A stretch of 64,000 nucleotides of DNA from Planctomycetota bacterium. Its GTDB lineage: Bacteria; Planctomycetota; UBA8108; UBA1146. The stretch lies in contig JADHSM010000017.1 of the NCBI GenBank assembly GCA_016776905.1, positions 23,418 to 87,417 of the forward strand, written 5' to 3'. The notes below the pieces were generated by a model. It was not told the origin of the DNA. It searched no databases and saw nothing but the letters and a program-made list of their open reading frames with translations. Below, in pieces: positions 36,800 to 49,680 of this stretch; the first letter of the stretch is position 1, and every line of letters begins with the position of its first letter. Both the position numbers and the translations under genes were made by a program.

Positions 36800-38826
36800 T
36801 CGCCATTCCGTCCATCTGCGCCACCCCGTTCATCGGGTGGCGAAATGCCATCCAATCGGACAAGCCAACCTTCCTCCTTCAAACGATCAAAGAATGTCGG
36901 CAACTGACCCTTAGAAAACTGTGCACTCTGACCTGTCACGAAGACTTCTTTTCGACCCAACTCTAAATAGTTCACTTTTTCTTCATCGAGAATATCGGTG
37001 AGCTGCTTGTAGCGATCCGGCTTCAATCCTGACAAATGGATAGCAGGGCTAGCCTGAATCCAATCCACATCTCGACCCCAGTCACGAATCGCCACGATCA
37101 CCGGATCTGGCAATGGGTGATCGCTGGCAGACTCAAGAACCTGGCGAACCTCGTCCACCTGGAATCCTGCCCTCACCCCTAGCCGCATCGATTCGGGGGT
37201 GGCTCTATATCTGCGGATGCGCTCTGCCGAATGGCGCTCAGAAAAGCGCGCCAACTGAAGTTCCAGCGCCATTCCTTCGATACCTTCAGTGATCAACATG
37301 ATTTCGAAATCTGGATTGACCAACACTCGACATTCAGCAGGTGAACTTTCAAGACCGAGAAGGTATCGACCAAGATCAGTCAACATCAGCGAGCTGAGAG
37401 AGCCTTCCAACATTCCGATTTCACACATACCCAAACTGAGCATGCGATTGACGATCCAAAATGCGAGATCGGTGCCCAATCGAAGGACTGGACACTGTAA
37501 GCGATCTCTGGAGAAATCTTCTTCGCGCCTTTGTCTTAAAAGATTGGAGACTTCTCTTTCTTCAAGCTCAAGGAGATACGTACTGACGACATTATCGATG
37601 ACGCCATCGAGGTTCACCCAGCCTTCAGTCGCATGCTCGCGGAGAGTATCTAACAGAATACTGCGCATCGCTTCTTGATGGAAAGACCAGCGAGCTCCTG
37701 CGCTCTCTTCTAGGAAACGCTGGAGAACGACTTCTGTTTTCCGACGAAAATCGAGCCCTCTCCAGGCCTCTAGCCTGCGATCGTTAATTCGCAATTCGCC
37801 GGCAAAGTTTTCAACAAGACCGAGCTTCATCGCGACTCGTAGCACTCGGGTGACGGTGTCTCCCTCAAGATGATCCGTGAGGCGCTCCATGGCGAAGTTG
37901 CGCCTCAATTGTTCGGCAAGCCTCTTGGGGAAACTGCCTGATCGAGTCAGTCGAATCGGTTCCTGTTCAATGTGAAGGGTAAGACGTTCAATATCGATCA
38001 GTAGATCAACACCCGATTCAAGAATGACATCAGGCCTGACTTCTTGTTCTATCGATGCTTCCGAGCGAGCCTTCATCCATTCTTGGAAAATCACCAAAGA
38101 AGGCTCGGGGAGAGTGATGCCGTAATCTTGCAAGCGCACACTTCCAATAGTGCCCACGCCTGCTTCCTCCAGTATGCTCGCCCACGCCGCCTCGTCGATT
38201 TCTTCGACGCCTTCTGACTCGAGGTGCTCGACGATCTCATCCGAATCGAGATCGAGGACTCCTCTGTTTCTCAAAGCCCGCATGCACAGTTCGGCGAGAA
38301 GGGAGTCTTCTAATTTCTGAATACGCTCTTCGATCCCCATCGCAACCATGTCCGGTGCTTCCGGAAGCATGCGGAAACTGATTCCGTCAGCGCCAGAAAT
38401 AACGGTCTCTCCTATTTTCAGGGCTTTCGAAAGATGGCTCGCCAACTCTTTCGGAATCTCCAGAATCTCGGGGCCCTTCGTCTTTTTCTCTCGTCTGCGA
38501 GATACGAATCCTCGCTCGGTCAGCTGGCGAACCGTGGACTCGACTTCGATTCTCGAAGCGCCACACTGGGCCAACCCCTCTTGGACTTCAGAAACAGGGG
38601 CCTTCGAATCGGGACGTGACAACACATCCTGAATCAACCTTTTTTGGGTAGAGCTCAATCGCTCCACTCTTTCGTGAATGCCTTCTCCGCTCACGAGTGT
38701 TTCCTCGATGCGGTACCTGAGATCTTCAACCCGCACCTGGACAGATTCGCCAGGTAGCCAGAATTGATGGATCGTTTGCAGCTCTGCTTTTCTCAATCCT
38801 CGAAGAAAGTTTTCAACGGCGCTCAA
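36796..38826 (-). CDS. Helicase-associated protein (Helicase_C_3/XPB-Ssl2 N-terminal-like)
   Basis: A 676-residue protein that appears to lack helicase motifs. It is a chain of helical/winged-helix-like segments (STQKRLIQDVLSRPDSKAPVSEVQEGLAQCG; WSFHQEAMRSILLDTLREHATEGWVNLDGVIDNVVST). A C-terminal region, ECRVLVNPDFEIMLITEGIEGMALELQLARFSERHSAERIRRYRATPESMRLGVRAG, resembles the Helicase_C_3 (XPB/Ssl2-associated) domain known next to bacterial ERCC3-type helicases in actinobacteria. The start is a TTG overlapping the XPB gene stop (TTGA). It is probably a DNA-binding partner of the helicase. Confidence 0.78.
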   Translation of the reverse strand: MSAVENFLRGLRKAELQTIHQFWLPGESVQVRVEDLRYRIEETLVSGEGIHERVERLSSTQKRLIQDVLSRPDSKAPVSEVQEGLAQCGASRIEVESTVRQLTERGFVSRRREKKTKGPEILEIPKELASHLSKALKIGETVISGADGISFRMLPEAPDMVAMGIEERIQKLEDSLLAELCMRALRNRGVLDLDSDEIVEHLESEGVEEIDEAAWASILEEAGVGTIGSVRLQDYGITLPEPSLVIFQEWMKARSEASIEQEVRPDVILESGVDLLIDIERLTLHIEQEPIRLTRSGSFPKRLAEQLRRNFAMERLTDHLEGDTVTRVLRVAMKLGLVENFAGELRINDRRLEAWRGLDFRRKTEVVLQRFLEESAGARWSFHQEAMRSILLDTLREHATEGWVNLDGVIDNVVSTYLLELEEREVSNLLRQRREEDFSRDRLQCPVLRLGTDLAFWIVNRMLSLGMCEIGMLEGSLSSLMLTDLGRYLLGLESSPAECRVLVNPDFEIMLITEGIEGMALELQLARFSERHSAERIRRYRATPESMRLGVRAGFQVDEVRQVLESASDHPLPDPVIVAIRDWGRDVDWIQASPAIHLSGLKPDRYKQLTDILDEEKVNYLELGRKEVFVTGQSAQFSKGQLPTFFDRLKEEGWLVRLDGISPPDERGGADGRNGE

Positions 38827-40502
38827 CTCAGCACCTCCTCTTGCTCTTCGATTTCATATTGATATCCCTGCTCCATTAAAAATCGTTGTCTTTTGTGGGC
38901 AAAGTCTTGGTCTCGAGAATCCCGAGTCACTAAAGAATAAAAAGTGGCTTCTCTGCCATCGGACTTGGGCCTCAACACTCTTCCTAAACGCTGCGCTTCT
39001 TCTTGACGCGACCCATACGTCCCGGAAATCTGAATCGCCACGGAAGCATCCGGAAGGTCCACTGCAAAATTACCGACCTTACTGACGATGAGGACGGGAA
39101 CTTCACCGCTCCTAAAGGCCGCGTAGAGACGCTCTCTTTCATCCTGAGGCGTATGGCCCGTGATGAGCGGCGCTCCTGTGGACCGCGCAACATCTCTGAG
39201 CTGCCTCAAGTACTGACCGATCACAAGGATTCGGTCACCTTCGTGGCGTTCCAATATTTTATGGAGCCTTTGTAGTTTCATCGGATTTTCAGAAGAGATC
39301 CGGAACTTGTGCCGCCGGTCTGCCGCGAGATATATATCTCTCTCTTCTTCTGGAAGATCGAGGCGGACTTCAACGCAGCGCACCTTGGCGATGAATCCTT
39401 CACGCTCAAGATCTCGCCATGGCATATCGTAGATACGGGGCCCGATGAGAGTGAAGACTTCATCTTCACGACCATCCTCTCTCACGAGTGTCGCTGTCAG
39501 CCCAAGTCTTCTGCGGGCCTGGATCTCTGCCGTGAAGCGGAAAACCGGAGCCGGAAGCATGTGAACCTCATCGTAAATAATCAGACCCCAGTCATGATCA
39601 GCGAAGAGATCTAGGTGTGTGAAGTCTTCAGTCTTTGATTTTCTATGTGCCGTGATCTGGTACGTCGCCACTGTCACGGCGGCGATGTCTTTACGGGCAC
39701 CAGAATATTCAGCCACTTGGTCTTCCGTCAAATTGGTCCAACGAACGATTTCCTTTTGCCACTGACGAACACTCGTGATGTTGGGAGCGAGAATCAAGGT
39801 TTGGCACTTGAGCTTCTCCATGAGGCCAATACCAACTACGGTTTTCCCAGCCCCACATGGAAGAACGACCACTCCGGATCCTCCTCCGCCGCCCTGATCA
39901 GAGAAGAAAGAATCCACCGACTCCGCTTGGTAATTCCGTAAGGAAAACTCCGATTCCTCGGGGAAGTGGAGATCCACAGCTGCACCGGTACGGAAACCCG
40001 CACGGTCAGCGATAGGGAACCCGTTACGGATCATGGCGACTTTGAGCGCCCCTCGGTGCCCAGGGTCAATGCTGTAGGAATTGCCGTCCCCGGGTTGCTT
40101 TAATATCTCAGTCAGAGAAGGCCTATTCGCCAACTGACTCAAGAAATCATCATCTTCCCGAGAAGGCTGGAGGATGAGAGATTCCCCATCTTCGGCACGG
40201 ATCAGCTCAAACCTACCGAAGCTCTCCAGAGCTTTGCCAACCATGTCGTGCAAAGCTTTAGGAACTGGGTAGCGCGCGTTGTCCTCCAACAGAGTCAGGA
40301 TCTTCTCCTGGCTCCAGCCGGACTGAGCCGCATTCCATAACGAGATGGGCGAAATACGATATTCATGGAAATACTCAGGGCTCTTCTCCAAATGGGCGAA
40401 GGCCGCAAGTTCATGTCGTAATCGCTTCGCAGAAGGATGATGGACCTCAAGCAACAAGGTCCCATCGCTCTGTACAACCAGCGACTTTGCTTCTGTATTC
40501 AT
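38823..40502 (-). CDS. XPB/ERCC3-type superfamily 2 DNA helicase
   Basis: A 559-residue SF2 helicase of the XPB group. A damage-recognition-like N-terminal part (to about 180) precedes FSLRNYQAESVDSFF, the Walker A LPCGAGKT (214-221) and DEVH box (311-314). RRRLGLTATLVREDGREDEVFTLIGPRIYD is diagnostic for XPB. Motif V/VI follows (SKVGNFAVDLPDASVAIQISGTYGSRQEEAQRLGRVLRPK). Archaeal and eukaryotic homologues open DNA in nucleotide excision repair and transcription. ATG 40502 is the only ATG nearby, with a weak ribosome site. First gene of a three-gene operon with 4-bp overlaps. Confidence 0.93.
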   Translation of the reverse strand: MNTEAKSLVVQSDGTLLLEVHHPSAKRLRHELAAFAHLEKSPEYFHEYRISPISLWNAAQSGWSQEKILTLLEDNARYPVPKALHDMVGKALESFGRFELIRAEDGESLILQPSREDDDFLSQLANRPSLTEILKQPGDGNSYSIDPGHRGALKVAMIRNGFPIADRAGFRTGAAVDLHFPEESEFSLRNYQAESVDSFFSDQGGGGGSGVVVLPCGAGKTVVGIGLMEKLKCQTLILAPNITSVRQWQKEIVRWTNLTEDQVAEYSGARKDIAAVTVATYQITAHRKSKTEDFTHLDLFADHDWGLIIYDEVHMLPAPVFRFTAEIQARRRLGLTATLVREDGREDEVFTLIGPRIYDMPWRDLEREGFIAKVRCVEVRLDLPEEERDIYLAADRRHKFRISSENPMKLQRLHKILERHEGDRILVIGQYLRQLRDVARSTGAPLITGHTPQDERERLYAAFRSGEVPVLIVSKVGNFAVDLPDASVAIQISGTYGSRQEEAQRLGRVLRPKSDGREATFYSLVTRDSRDQDFAHKRQRFLMEQGYQYEIEEQEEVLS

Positions 40503-41057
40503 ATTCAAACGATCACGCAGCGCTTAACCCAGAGGGCCGGTATGAAGCAAAGACTCCTAGGTCCTTGTTCCGGTTCCCGCACAAGCGAGATCTTTCTCCT
40601 TGAAGAAATTGTGCGACTCAGCGGAAGAGTGACCAGGAAAACCTCGATGGGGTCCCCTTAGCATCCACTTTGTCAGCGATTTCCTGAAATTGTCATGTCC
40701 CGGGAATTCCCCACCCCCGGAATCATGTTCCCCCTAACAGAGCAGCGAACTCAAAGCTCAACCACATCTGTACACAAATAATTTGCGAGGCCGCTTCCAG
40801 TATCCTCCTGAATTCCCCCTACGGCATCGTGTCAAATTGGCGTCGTTTTCAAATCGTTAGCGTGCACAAATTGCAGCGTCCCAACGAGGCCGTGAAAACA
40901 AATTCAGAACAACGCCCGAATCGCTAACGACGACCCGCTCTCTTTAGATCCTCAAGAACCAAATCAGTTCTATGAAAATCTAAAGAGAGCAGTTTGATGA
41001 TATGCCATGAAAGTGAGTCCGAATCTACCACCCAATTGGAAGTAGATTTATAAAGAG
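40503..41057. other. Gene-free gap between gyrA and the XPB operon, with inverted repeats
   Basis: No coding region is supported in these 555 bases. Three inverted repeats stand out. GCTCTCTTTAGAT (40937-40949) / ATCTAAAGAGAGC (40978-40990) is a perfect 13-bp pair with a 28-base spacer. TCGTTAGCG (40854-40862) / CGCTAACGA (40922-40930) is a 9-bp pair. AATCTAC (41022-41028) / GTAGATT (41042-41048) lies 10 bp after the gyrA stop. None is followed by a T run on the gyrA strand, so a simple intrinsic terminator is not evident. The promoter of the XPB operon must lie here. Confidence 0.5.
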
Positions 41058-43529
41058 TTACTCACTCGGGGGGTTGACTTCCTCTTGTCCATCGGTTGCG
41101 TCCTCTTGACCGTCGGTTGCGTCCACCAATTCCAAGCCGATGACTTTGTCGCCACTCTTCACCCGGATCAATCTGACGCCCTGGGTATTGCGTCCAATCG
41201 GCCTCACGTCTTTCAGTGAAATCCGAACGAGCATTCCCCCAGAAGTCATCATCATCGCATCGCGGTCGCCAGAGAGGGTTCGAGCGGAAACAACGGAGCC
41301 GTTTCGCGCCGTTGTACGAATATCGATCAGACCCTTACCGCCCCGCCTCTGGGTTCGGTAAGCACCGAATTCGGTAATCTTTCCATATCCATTCTCGCAA
41401 ATAGTGAGCAAGGCTCCGCCATCGATAACGATCGTCATAGAAACGACGCGATCGGCTTCGCTAATCCCGATGCCGTTAACGCCCGCCGCATCTCTTCCCA
41501 TAGGACGCACATCGGTTTCGTTAAACCGGATAGCCATCCCGCTGGCCGTAGAAAGAATGATCTCTTCTGAACCGGAGGTGATGTTCACACCGATCAGCTC
41601 ATCTTCCTCGTTGATCTTGATCGCCTTGATTCCGTTCTTCTTCGGACGGGAGTAGGCCTCTAGAGCTGTTTTCTTGACCTTGCCTAAACGCGTGGCGAAG
41701 ACGAGATTTCTATCATCGAATTCCTCCACACGAATCATGTTCAGGATCTTCTCTTCTTTTTCCAACTGAACCATATGAACGACCGGCTTGCCCTTAGATG
41801 TTCGGGACATATCCGGCAACTCGTAGACCTTCAGCCAGTACACCTTGCCTCGGTCCGAGAAGAGCAGCAGCGTGTCATGGGTGCCCGCAACAAAGATGCT
41901 TTTGACGAAGTCGTCATCACGCACAGATCCGCCGGAAACACCGGTACCACCGCGTCCCTGGGATCTATAGTTGGTCAGCGGAGTACGCTTGACGTAACCC
42001 TGATGGGTGAGAGTCACAACGACTTCCTCTTCAGCGATCAGGTCTGCGTAGTTGATCTCTTCTGCGGCTTCTTCGATAGCGCTCCGGCGATCGTCTTTAA
42101 ACTTTTCCCGGAGTTCGTGGATATCCTCACGAATGAGTTCTTTGACCACGTTCGCATCGGTCAATACCGTTCTGTGGTACTCAATCTCTTCGCGGGTTTC
42201 TCCCAAATCATCCTGGAGCTTCTCGCGCTCGAGCCCCGTCAAGCGGCGAAGCTGCATCCGAAGAATCGCATCGCACTGAATTCTTGTGAGAGCAAACTCA
42301 TCCATGAGTGCACTGCGCGCATCATCTTCACTTTTACTAGATTTAATCAACTCGATCACTCGATCGATATTGTCGGTCGCAGTAATCAGGCCTTCGAGGA
42401 TGTGGGCTTTGCGTTCAGCCTTGGCGAGAAGGAAGCGTGACCGCCTCCGAATAACTTCACCCCTGTGATCACAATAGGCATTCAAGAGTTCTAGCAACGT
42501 CAGCGTGCGTGGCCTGCCGTTGATCAGGGCGATTTGCTGAACACCAAAAGTCGTTTGAAGCTGTGTGTGCTTGAAGAGCTGGTTGAGAATAACTTGAGCA
42601 TTCTCATCTCTCTTGAGCTCAACAACGAGACGGATGCCTTTTCGGTCAGACTCGTCACGGATATCAGAAATACCTGTAACGCGACCATCTTTGACCAGTC
42701 CCGCGATATCAGTGGCCAGCTTTGATTTAGAAACCTGATATGGGATTTCAGTAATCACGATGGCTTCTTTTTGCTTCGTCATTTCTTCGAAATGCGTTTT
42801 CGCACGAAGAGTCAGTAGGCCGCGACCTTTACTGTAGGCCTCGTGAATGCCACGACGGCCACAAATAACACCTCCCGTAGGGAAGTCGGGCCCCTCCATC
42901 ACCTCAAGGAGATCTGGGAGCGTCGCGTCGGGGTTATCGAGGACGATCAGCAGCGAATCGCACACTTCCCGAAGGTTGTGGGGGGCGAAGTTGGTCGACA
43001 TGCCCACGGCAATTCCTGAGCCCCCGTTGACCAATAGGTTCGGGAACTTTGCAGGAAGAACTGTCGGCTCATCCCGCGTGTCGTCGTAGTTTCTGACGAA
43101 ATCTACGGTTTCCTTATCGATATCAGAGAGCATATCCGTCGCGGCATCTGTCATGCGCGCTTCGGTGTATCTCATAGCGGCAGGGGGGTCACCGTCGATG
43201 GACCCAAAGTTACCCTGACCATCCACCATCGTTTGACGCATATTGAACGGCTGAGCCATCCGAACAAGCGTCGGGTAAATCACTGATTCACCATGGGGGT
43301 GGTAGTTACCCGATGTGTCACCAGCGACCTTGGCACACTTCCTGTGCTTAGATCGAGGGCCTAAATTGAGGTCATTCATCGCCACGAGAATTCTTCTCTG
43401 CGAAGGCTTTAGACCATCCCTGACATCGGGAAGGGCCCGTTGAATAATGACGCTCATAGCGTAGGTCAGGTATGACCCCTTCATCTCTTCTTCAAGGGAC
43501 AAAGGAAGGATGCTTGATTCCTGGCTCAT
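41058..43529 (-). CDS. gyrA: DNA gyrase subunit A
   Basis: An 823-residue type IIA topoisomerase subunit. The catalytic tyrosine is Y121 in AAMRYTEARM. The quinolone region reads HPHGESVIYP, with Ser at the E. coli Ser83 position but Pro where E. coli has Asp87. The C-terminal DNA-wrapping propeller contains the GyrA box QRRGGKG, which marks gyrase rather than topoisomerase IV. The tail is acidic and carries a 21-bp tandem duplication (DATDGQE twice; plus strand 41081-41122). ATG 43529 has GGAG 9 bp upstream; a GTG nine codons earlier is possible. It follows the panE-like gene by 48 bp. Confidence 0.95.
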   Translation of the reverse strand: MSQESSILPLSLEEEMKGSYLTYAMSVIIQRALPDVRDGLKPSQRRILVAMNDLNLGPRSKHRKCAKVAGDTSGNYHPHGESVIYPTLVRMAQPFNMRQTMVDGQGNFGSIDGDPPAAMRYTEARMTDAATDMLSDIDKETVDFVRNYDDTRDEPTVLPAKFPNLLVNGGSGIAVGMSTNFAPHNLREVCDSLLIVLDNPDATLPDLLEVMEGPDFPTGGVICGRRGIHEAYSKGRGLLTLRAKTHFEEMTKQKEAIVITEIPYQVSKSKLATDIAGLVKDGRVTGISDIRDESDRKGIRLVVELKRDENAQVILNQLFKHTQLQTTFGVQQIALINGRPRTLTLLELLNAYCDHRGEVIRRRSRFLLAKAERKAHILEGLITATDNIDRVIELIKSSKSEDDARSALMDEFALTRIQCDAILRMQLRRLTGLEREKLQDDLGETREEIEYHRTVLTDANVVKELIREDIHELREKFKDDRRSAIEEAAEEINYADLIAEEEVVVTLTHQGYVKRTPLTNYRSQGRGGTGVSGGSVRDDDFVKSIFVAGTHDTLLLFSDRGKVYWLKVYELPDMSRTSKGKPVVHMVQLEKEEKILNMIRVEEFDDRNLVFATRLGKVKKTALEAYSRPKKNGIKAIKINEEDELIGVNITSGSEEIILSTASGMAIRFNETDVRPMGRDAAGVNGIGISEADRVVSMTIVIDGGALLTICENGYGKITEFGAYRTQRRGGKGLIDIRTTARNGSVVSARTLSGDRDAMMMTSGGMLVRISLKDVRPIGRNTQGVRLIRVKSGDKVIGLELVDATDGQEDATDGQEEVNPPSE

Positions 43530-43577
43530 CTCTTCGTTCTCCAACTCTTCCGGCACTCAATTTGTGCCGTTCTGTGT

Positions 43578-44600
43578 CTATTCGTTAGGAGCCATCGTGA
43601 GGGGGGGTTCACTCTTTACAGAGTGTGCCCGCTCCATCGACTCGAGTAAGAATCGATTCGCGGGAGTGTCGACGCCGTGCGTCTTCCCTGCTCTGACGAT
43701 AGCACCATTAATCCAGTCCACTTCGGTATCCCGTCCTGCGTCCAAATCCTGGAGCATCGAACACCGGTTCGTTGCCGTCTTTTGGCAAAGGAGGATCAAC
43801 TCTTGCTCGACATCCATGTCGAAGAGATCCAAACCTCGCGCCTGGGCAACTTTTATCACTTCACGAGATGCTTCCAAGGCCAGTGGATAACCGGCGCTTT
43901 GGGGCAACTCGCCATTTTCAATTCCTTGCAGTGCCGCCACTGGATTCAAGCCTGCGCTGAGGACTGATTTCCTCCAGGCCTGCTCAAATCCGTCACTCAC
44001 TACCGTGGATATCAAACCCATTCGTCGAAACGAAGCGCTCAACATGCCGGCAAATCTCGCTGAAGCCTCCTGGTGATCCAAGGGACCTACGCAAACCTCG
44101 CCACCTGAGCCACGGATCACAACCTTGTGATCAGACTCCCTCAGCAATCCATATGTCACTGAAGCCGCCAGGAGAGATTCCTGTTTCTGATCAACAAAAG
44201 TTTCTTCGAGTCCGAGACCATTCCCGAATAAGACAACTTTAGTTTTCGAAGTGATCAAACCAGAGATCTGACGAGAAACATTCTCGACCTCCCCGGCTTT
44301 GACGGTGACAAAGATCCAGTCTAACTCGCCCTTTGCTACAGATGCGGGCCCACACGGAAGCGTTTCTTGAAGCACCGTTCCGTTGGCAAGTGTGCAGTGC
44401 ACTTTTTTCGGTTCACGGCTCCCATTTGGGCGAGCGATAAACTCCACTGCAACACCATGACTTTTCAGCACAGAGGCCAACCAAGAACCGACAGAGCCGG
44501 CGCCCACAACAGCCACTCGCCCTGCTAAAGGCACAGAGTTATCCGCTAAGGGTGCAGAGTCATTAGCGCTCGCTAGAGGTTCGTCGATCTTGTCGACCAT
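43578..44600 (-). CDS. Ketopantoate reductase-like protein (PanE family)
   Basis: About 340 residues. The Rossmann motif is VAVVGAGSVGSWLASVLKSHG (about 28-48). Further family blocks are GNGLGLEETFVDQ, the catalytic-Lys region FEQAWRKSVLSAGLNPVAAL and the C-terminal GVDTPANRFLLESM. It reduces 2-dehydropantoate to pantoate with NADPH in coenzyme A synthesis, fitting its position right after panB. The ATG shares its A with the panB stop (TGATG). The N-terminus carries a seven-residue imperfect tandem repeat (NDSAPLADNSVPLAG). Confidence 0.87.
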   Translation of the reverse strand: MVDKIDEPLASANDSAPLADNSVPLAGRVAVVGAGSVGSWLASVLKSHGVAVEFIARPNGSREPKKVHCTLANGTVLQETLPCGPASVAKGELDWIFVTVKAGEVENVSRQISGLITSKTKVVLFGNGLGLEETFVDQKQESLLAASVTYGLLRESDHKVVIRGSGGEVCVGPLDHQEASARFAGMLSASFRRMGLISTVVSDGFEQAWRKSVLSAGLNPVAALQGIENGELPQSAGYPLALEASREVIKVAQARGLDLFDMDVEQELILLCQKTATNRCSMLQDLDAGRDTEVDWINGAIVRAGKTHGVDTPANRFLLESMERAHSVKSEPPLTMAPNE

Positions 44601-45439
44601 CAAGCCCCCGGAGCCATCTCTGCGCTTTCGCCATCTTTAGAAACGAAGGACTCGCGCTCTCCGGGAAAATCTCCAGAAGAGACATCCGCGAGAAAGCCTT
44701 CCACCGCTGTCTTCATAACCTGTTCAACATCTGCGTATCGGCGCACAAACCGCGGCTTAAATTCCCCGGAAAGGCCGACCAAGTCATGGAAGACCAGCAC
44801 CTGTGCGTCAACAGAGAGACCCGCGCCGATACCGATCACTGGGATCGACAAGGCTCCTTGTATCTTTTCAGCAAGACCTGTAGGTACGCATTCAAGAACC
44901 AAGGCAAAAGCCCCACTCTCCTCGATAGCGCGTGCATCTTTTAAAATCTGAGCTGCCGAAGCAGGGGTGTTCCCTTGAACCTTATACCCCCCCAGTTGAG
45001 TTGCGTTTTGAGGAGTGAGGCCGAGGTGTCCCATCGTGGGTATCCCAGCGTCAACGATGCGTCGAATTGTTCCAACTCGAGCTCCGCCACCCTCTATCTT
45101 GACAGCATCTGCCATTCCTTCTTGGATCAAGCGACCCGCATTACGAATCGCATCCTCATCGCTGATTTGAGCCGCAAGAAACGGCATATCACAGACCACA
45201 AAAGTGTTCTCTGCACCACGGCGCACCGCCGCTGAATGACGCACCATGTCATCCATGGTTACGGGCACGGTACTGTCATGACCCAGGATCACATTTCCAA
45301 GGGAGTCACCCACAAGGATCATAGGAACTGAGGCGGATTCTAAAACGCGTGCAGTGGGCGCATCGTATGCGGTCAGGCACACCCAGCGGTGTCCCTGTTT
45401 TTTCCAGTCGTAAAACTGATCGATACAAATACGCGCCAT
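44600..45439 (-). CDS. panB: 3-methyl-2-oxobutanoate hydroxymethyltransferase
   Basis: A 279-residue enzyme of full family length that makes ketopantoate from alpha-ketoisovalerate and methylene-tetrahydrofolate. Family blocks include VCLTAYDAPTARVLESASVPMILVGDSLGNVILGHDSTVPVTMDDM, CDMPFLA, DAVKIEGGGAR, GIPTMGHLGLTPQ, ALVLECVP and PVIGIGAG. It is the first of a panB-panE pair lodged between gyrB and gyrA, 19 bp after gyrB. This placement is unusual and implies co-transcription with the gyrase genes. Confidence 0.96.
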   Translation of the reverse strand: MARICIDQFYDWKKQGHRWVCLTAYDAPTARVLESASVPMILVGDSLGNVILGHDSTVPVTMDDMVRHSAAVRRGAENTFVVCDMPFLAAQISDEDAIRNAGRLIQEGMADAVKIEGGGARVGTIRRIVDAGIPTMGHLGLTPQNATQLGGYKVQGNTPASAAQILKDARAIEESGAFALVLECVPTGLAEKIQGALSIPVIGIGAGLSVDAQVLVFHDLVGLSGEFKPRFVRRYADVEQVMKTAVEGFLADVSSGDFPGERESFVSKDGESAEMAPGA

Positions 45440-45458
45440 CGACTTCCTGCCTCTATTT

Positions 45459-48311
<2,853 letters not shown>

Positions 48312-48315
<4 letters not shown>

Positions 48316-49457
48316 GCGTTCTGCATCTCGGTAATCACGAGAGGCATGACGATATGACGATAAGCCAGTGGGTAGTCAGGGATGCTAAACAGCCCGGCGG
48401 TTTTACTGTCTTTAAATGAACACTCCACCTGACTAGAGTCGACCACCCGAAGGAGGTCTATCAAGTAGACAGGGTTAAAGACAACAACAAACTCACCTTC
48501 GGCTCCTGAGATTTTCTCAACAGGAAACTTCACCTTCGATTCCCCGACATTGCTCGCAGAACTCGAAAGGGTGGCTTCTTCGTTATTAAAGGAGAAGCGA
48601 ACTGTATTGGTTTCTTTAGTTGTCATGAGAGAGCACTGCTTCAAAGCGACAAGGAACTCATCGCTATTGATGCGATAAACAGATTCAAGTTCTTGCGGAA
48701 CAGCTCGTTCGTATTCCGGGAACTTTCCTTCTACTAAGCGGCAGCTTAAAGAAACGAACTCAGAGATATACGTGGCTTCGTTTTGATCTAAACGAAAGAC
48801 CACATTCTCTTCTGTTTCGGAGGTTAAAATTCTCGTCAGCAAATCAACAGCTTTAAGTGGGATAATGAACTGACCTTGAGGAACACCTGAATTAGTTCCA
48901 GCTTCAGAGGGCATAACACTCATCGCCATGCGTTTACCATCGGTCCCCACGATTCTGATTTCGTTTTCGTGGCAATCCAGAAGGACGCTATGCATATTAA
49001 AGCGAGTCGCGTCTCTTGCAGAAGCAACACTGACTCTTTGAAAGTTCCGAATCAGATCTTCCCTGTTCACCTGGATAGAAGGTGCTTCAGTTGAAAATTG
49101 AACAGCAGGAAATTCATCGACTGAACCTGACGGCACTTTAAAATTAGCACTTCCTGAAGAAATACAAACCTGACCACTCGCATCGAGTTCGACACAAAGA
49201 TCAGCGCCTTGAAGTTCCCGAAGAATTTTAACCAACCGACCACATGGGATCAGGCAGCTTCCTTCTTTCTCAACCATGACTTCATCTACTTGAGCCTGAA
49301 GCCCAACCTCAAGGTCGGTACCGATCACCTGTAAACCGTTTTGATCCGCCTTAAGAAGCGCAGACTGCAATACAGGTCTCGTAGGGTTTGCAGGAACAAC
49401 CCCAGCGACTAAACCCATCGCTTCCAGGAAATCACGGGTATGACATTGAAACTTCAT
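48312..49457 (-). CDS. dnaN: DNA polymerase III beta subunit (sliding clamp)
   Basis: A 381-residue clamp with the three-domain length of the family. Recognisable blocks are MKFQCHTRDFLEAMGLV, CLIPCGRLVKILRELQG, GTDGKRMA and the C-terminal end YRHIVMPL. It confers processivity on the replicative polymerase. The ATG follows GAGG by 6 bp. It is separated from dnaA by a 1.04 kb gap that looks like the replication origin. Confidence 0.95.
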
Positions 49458-49680
49458 TTTGCCTCTTTCTCACGTCGTCGTGTTTGCTTTACTGTTTCAG
49501 CTCCAAAGAATCCCATTCTAAAGAAAGGAAATAGCTCTGGGAGCCAAGAAGGGGGGGCTGTACGTGATCCCGGTCGAAGAATAAACACACACCCGTTTCA
49601 GCCCAGTCTGTGCCCCTCCTCGTGGACATGCCGTATTCTAGGTGACTCCATCCACCGGAGCAACGAGATGCATGAATAAA

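Noticed and set aside
40937..40990. Intrinsic terminator of gyrA
   Set aside because: The 13-bp stem has a long 28-base loop and no T run after it on the gyrA strand.
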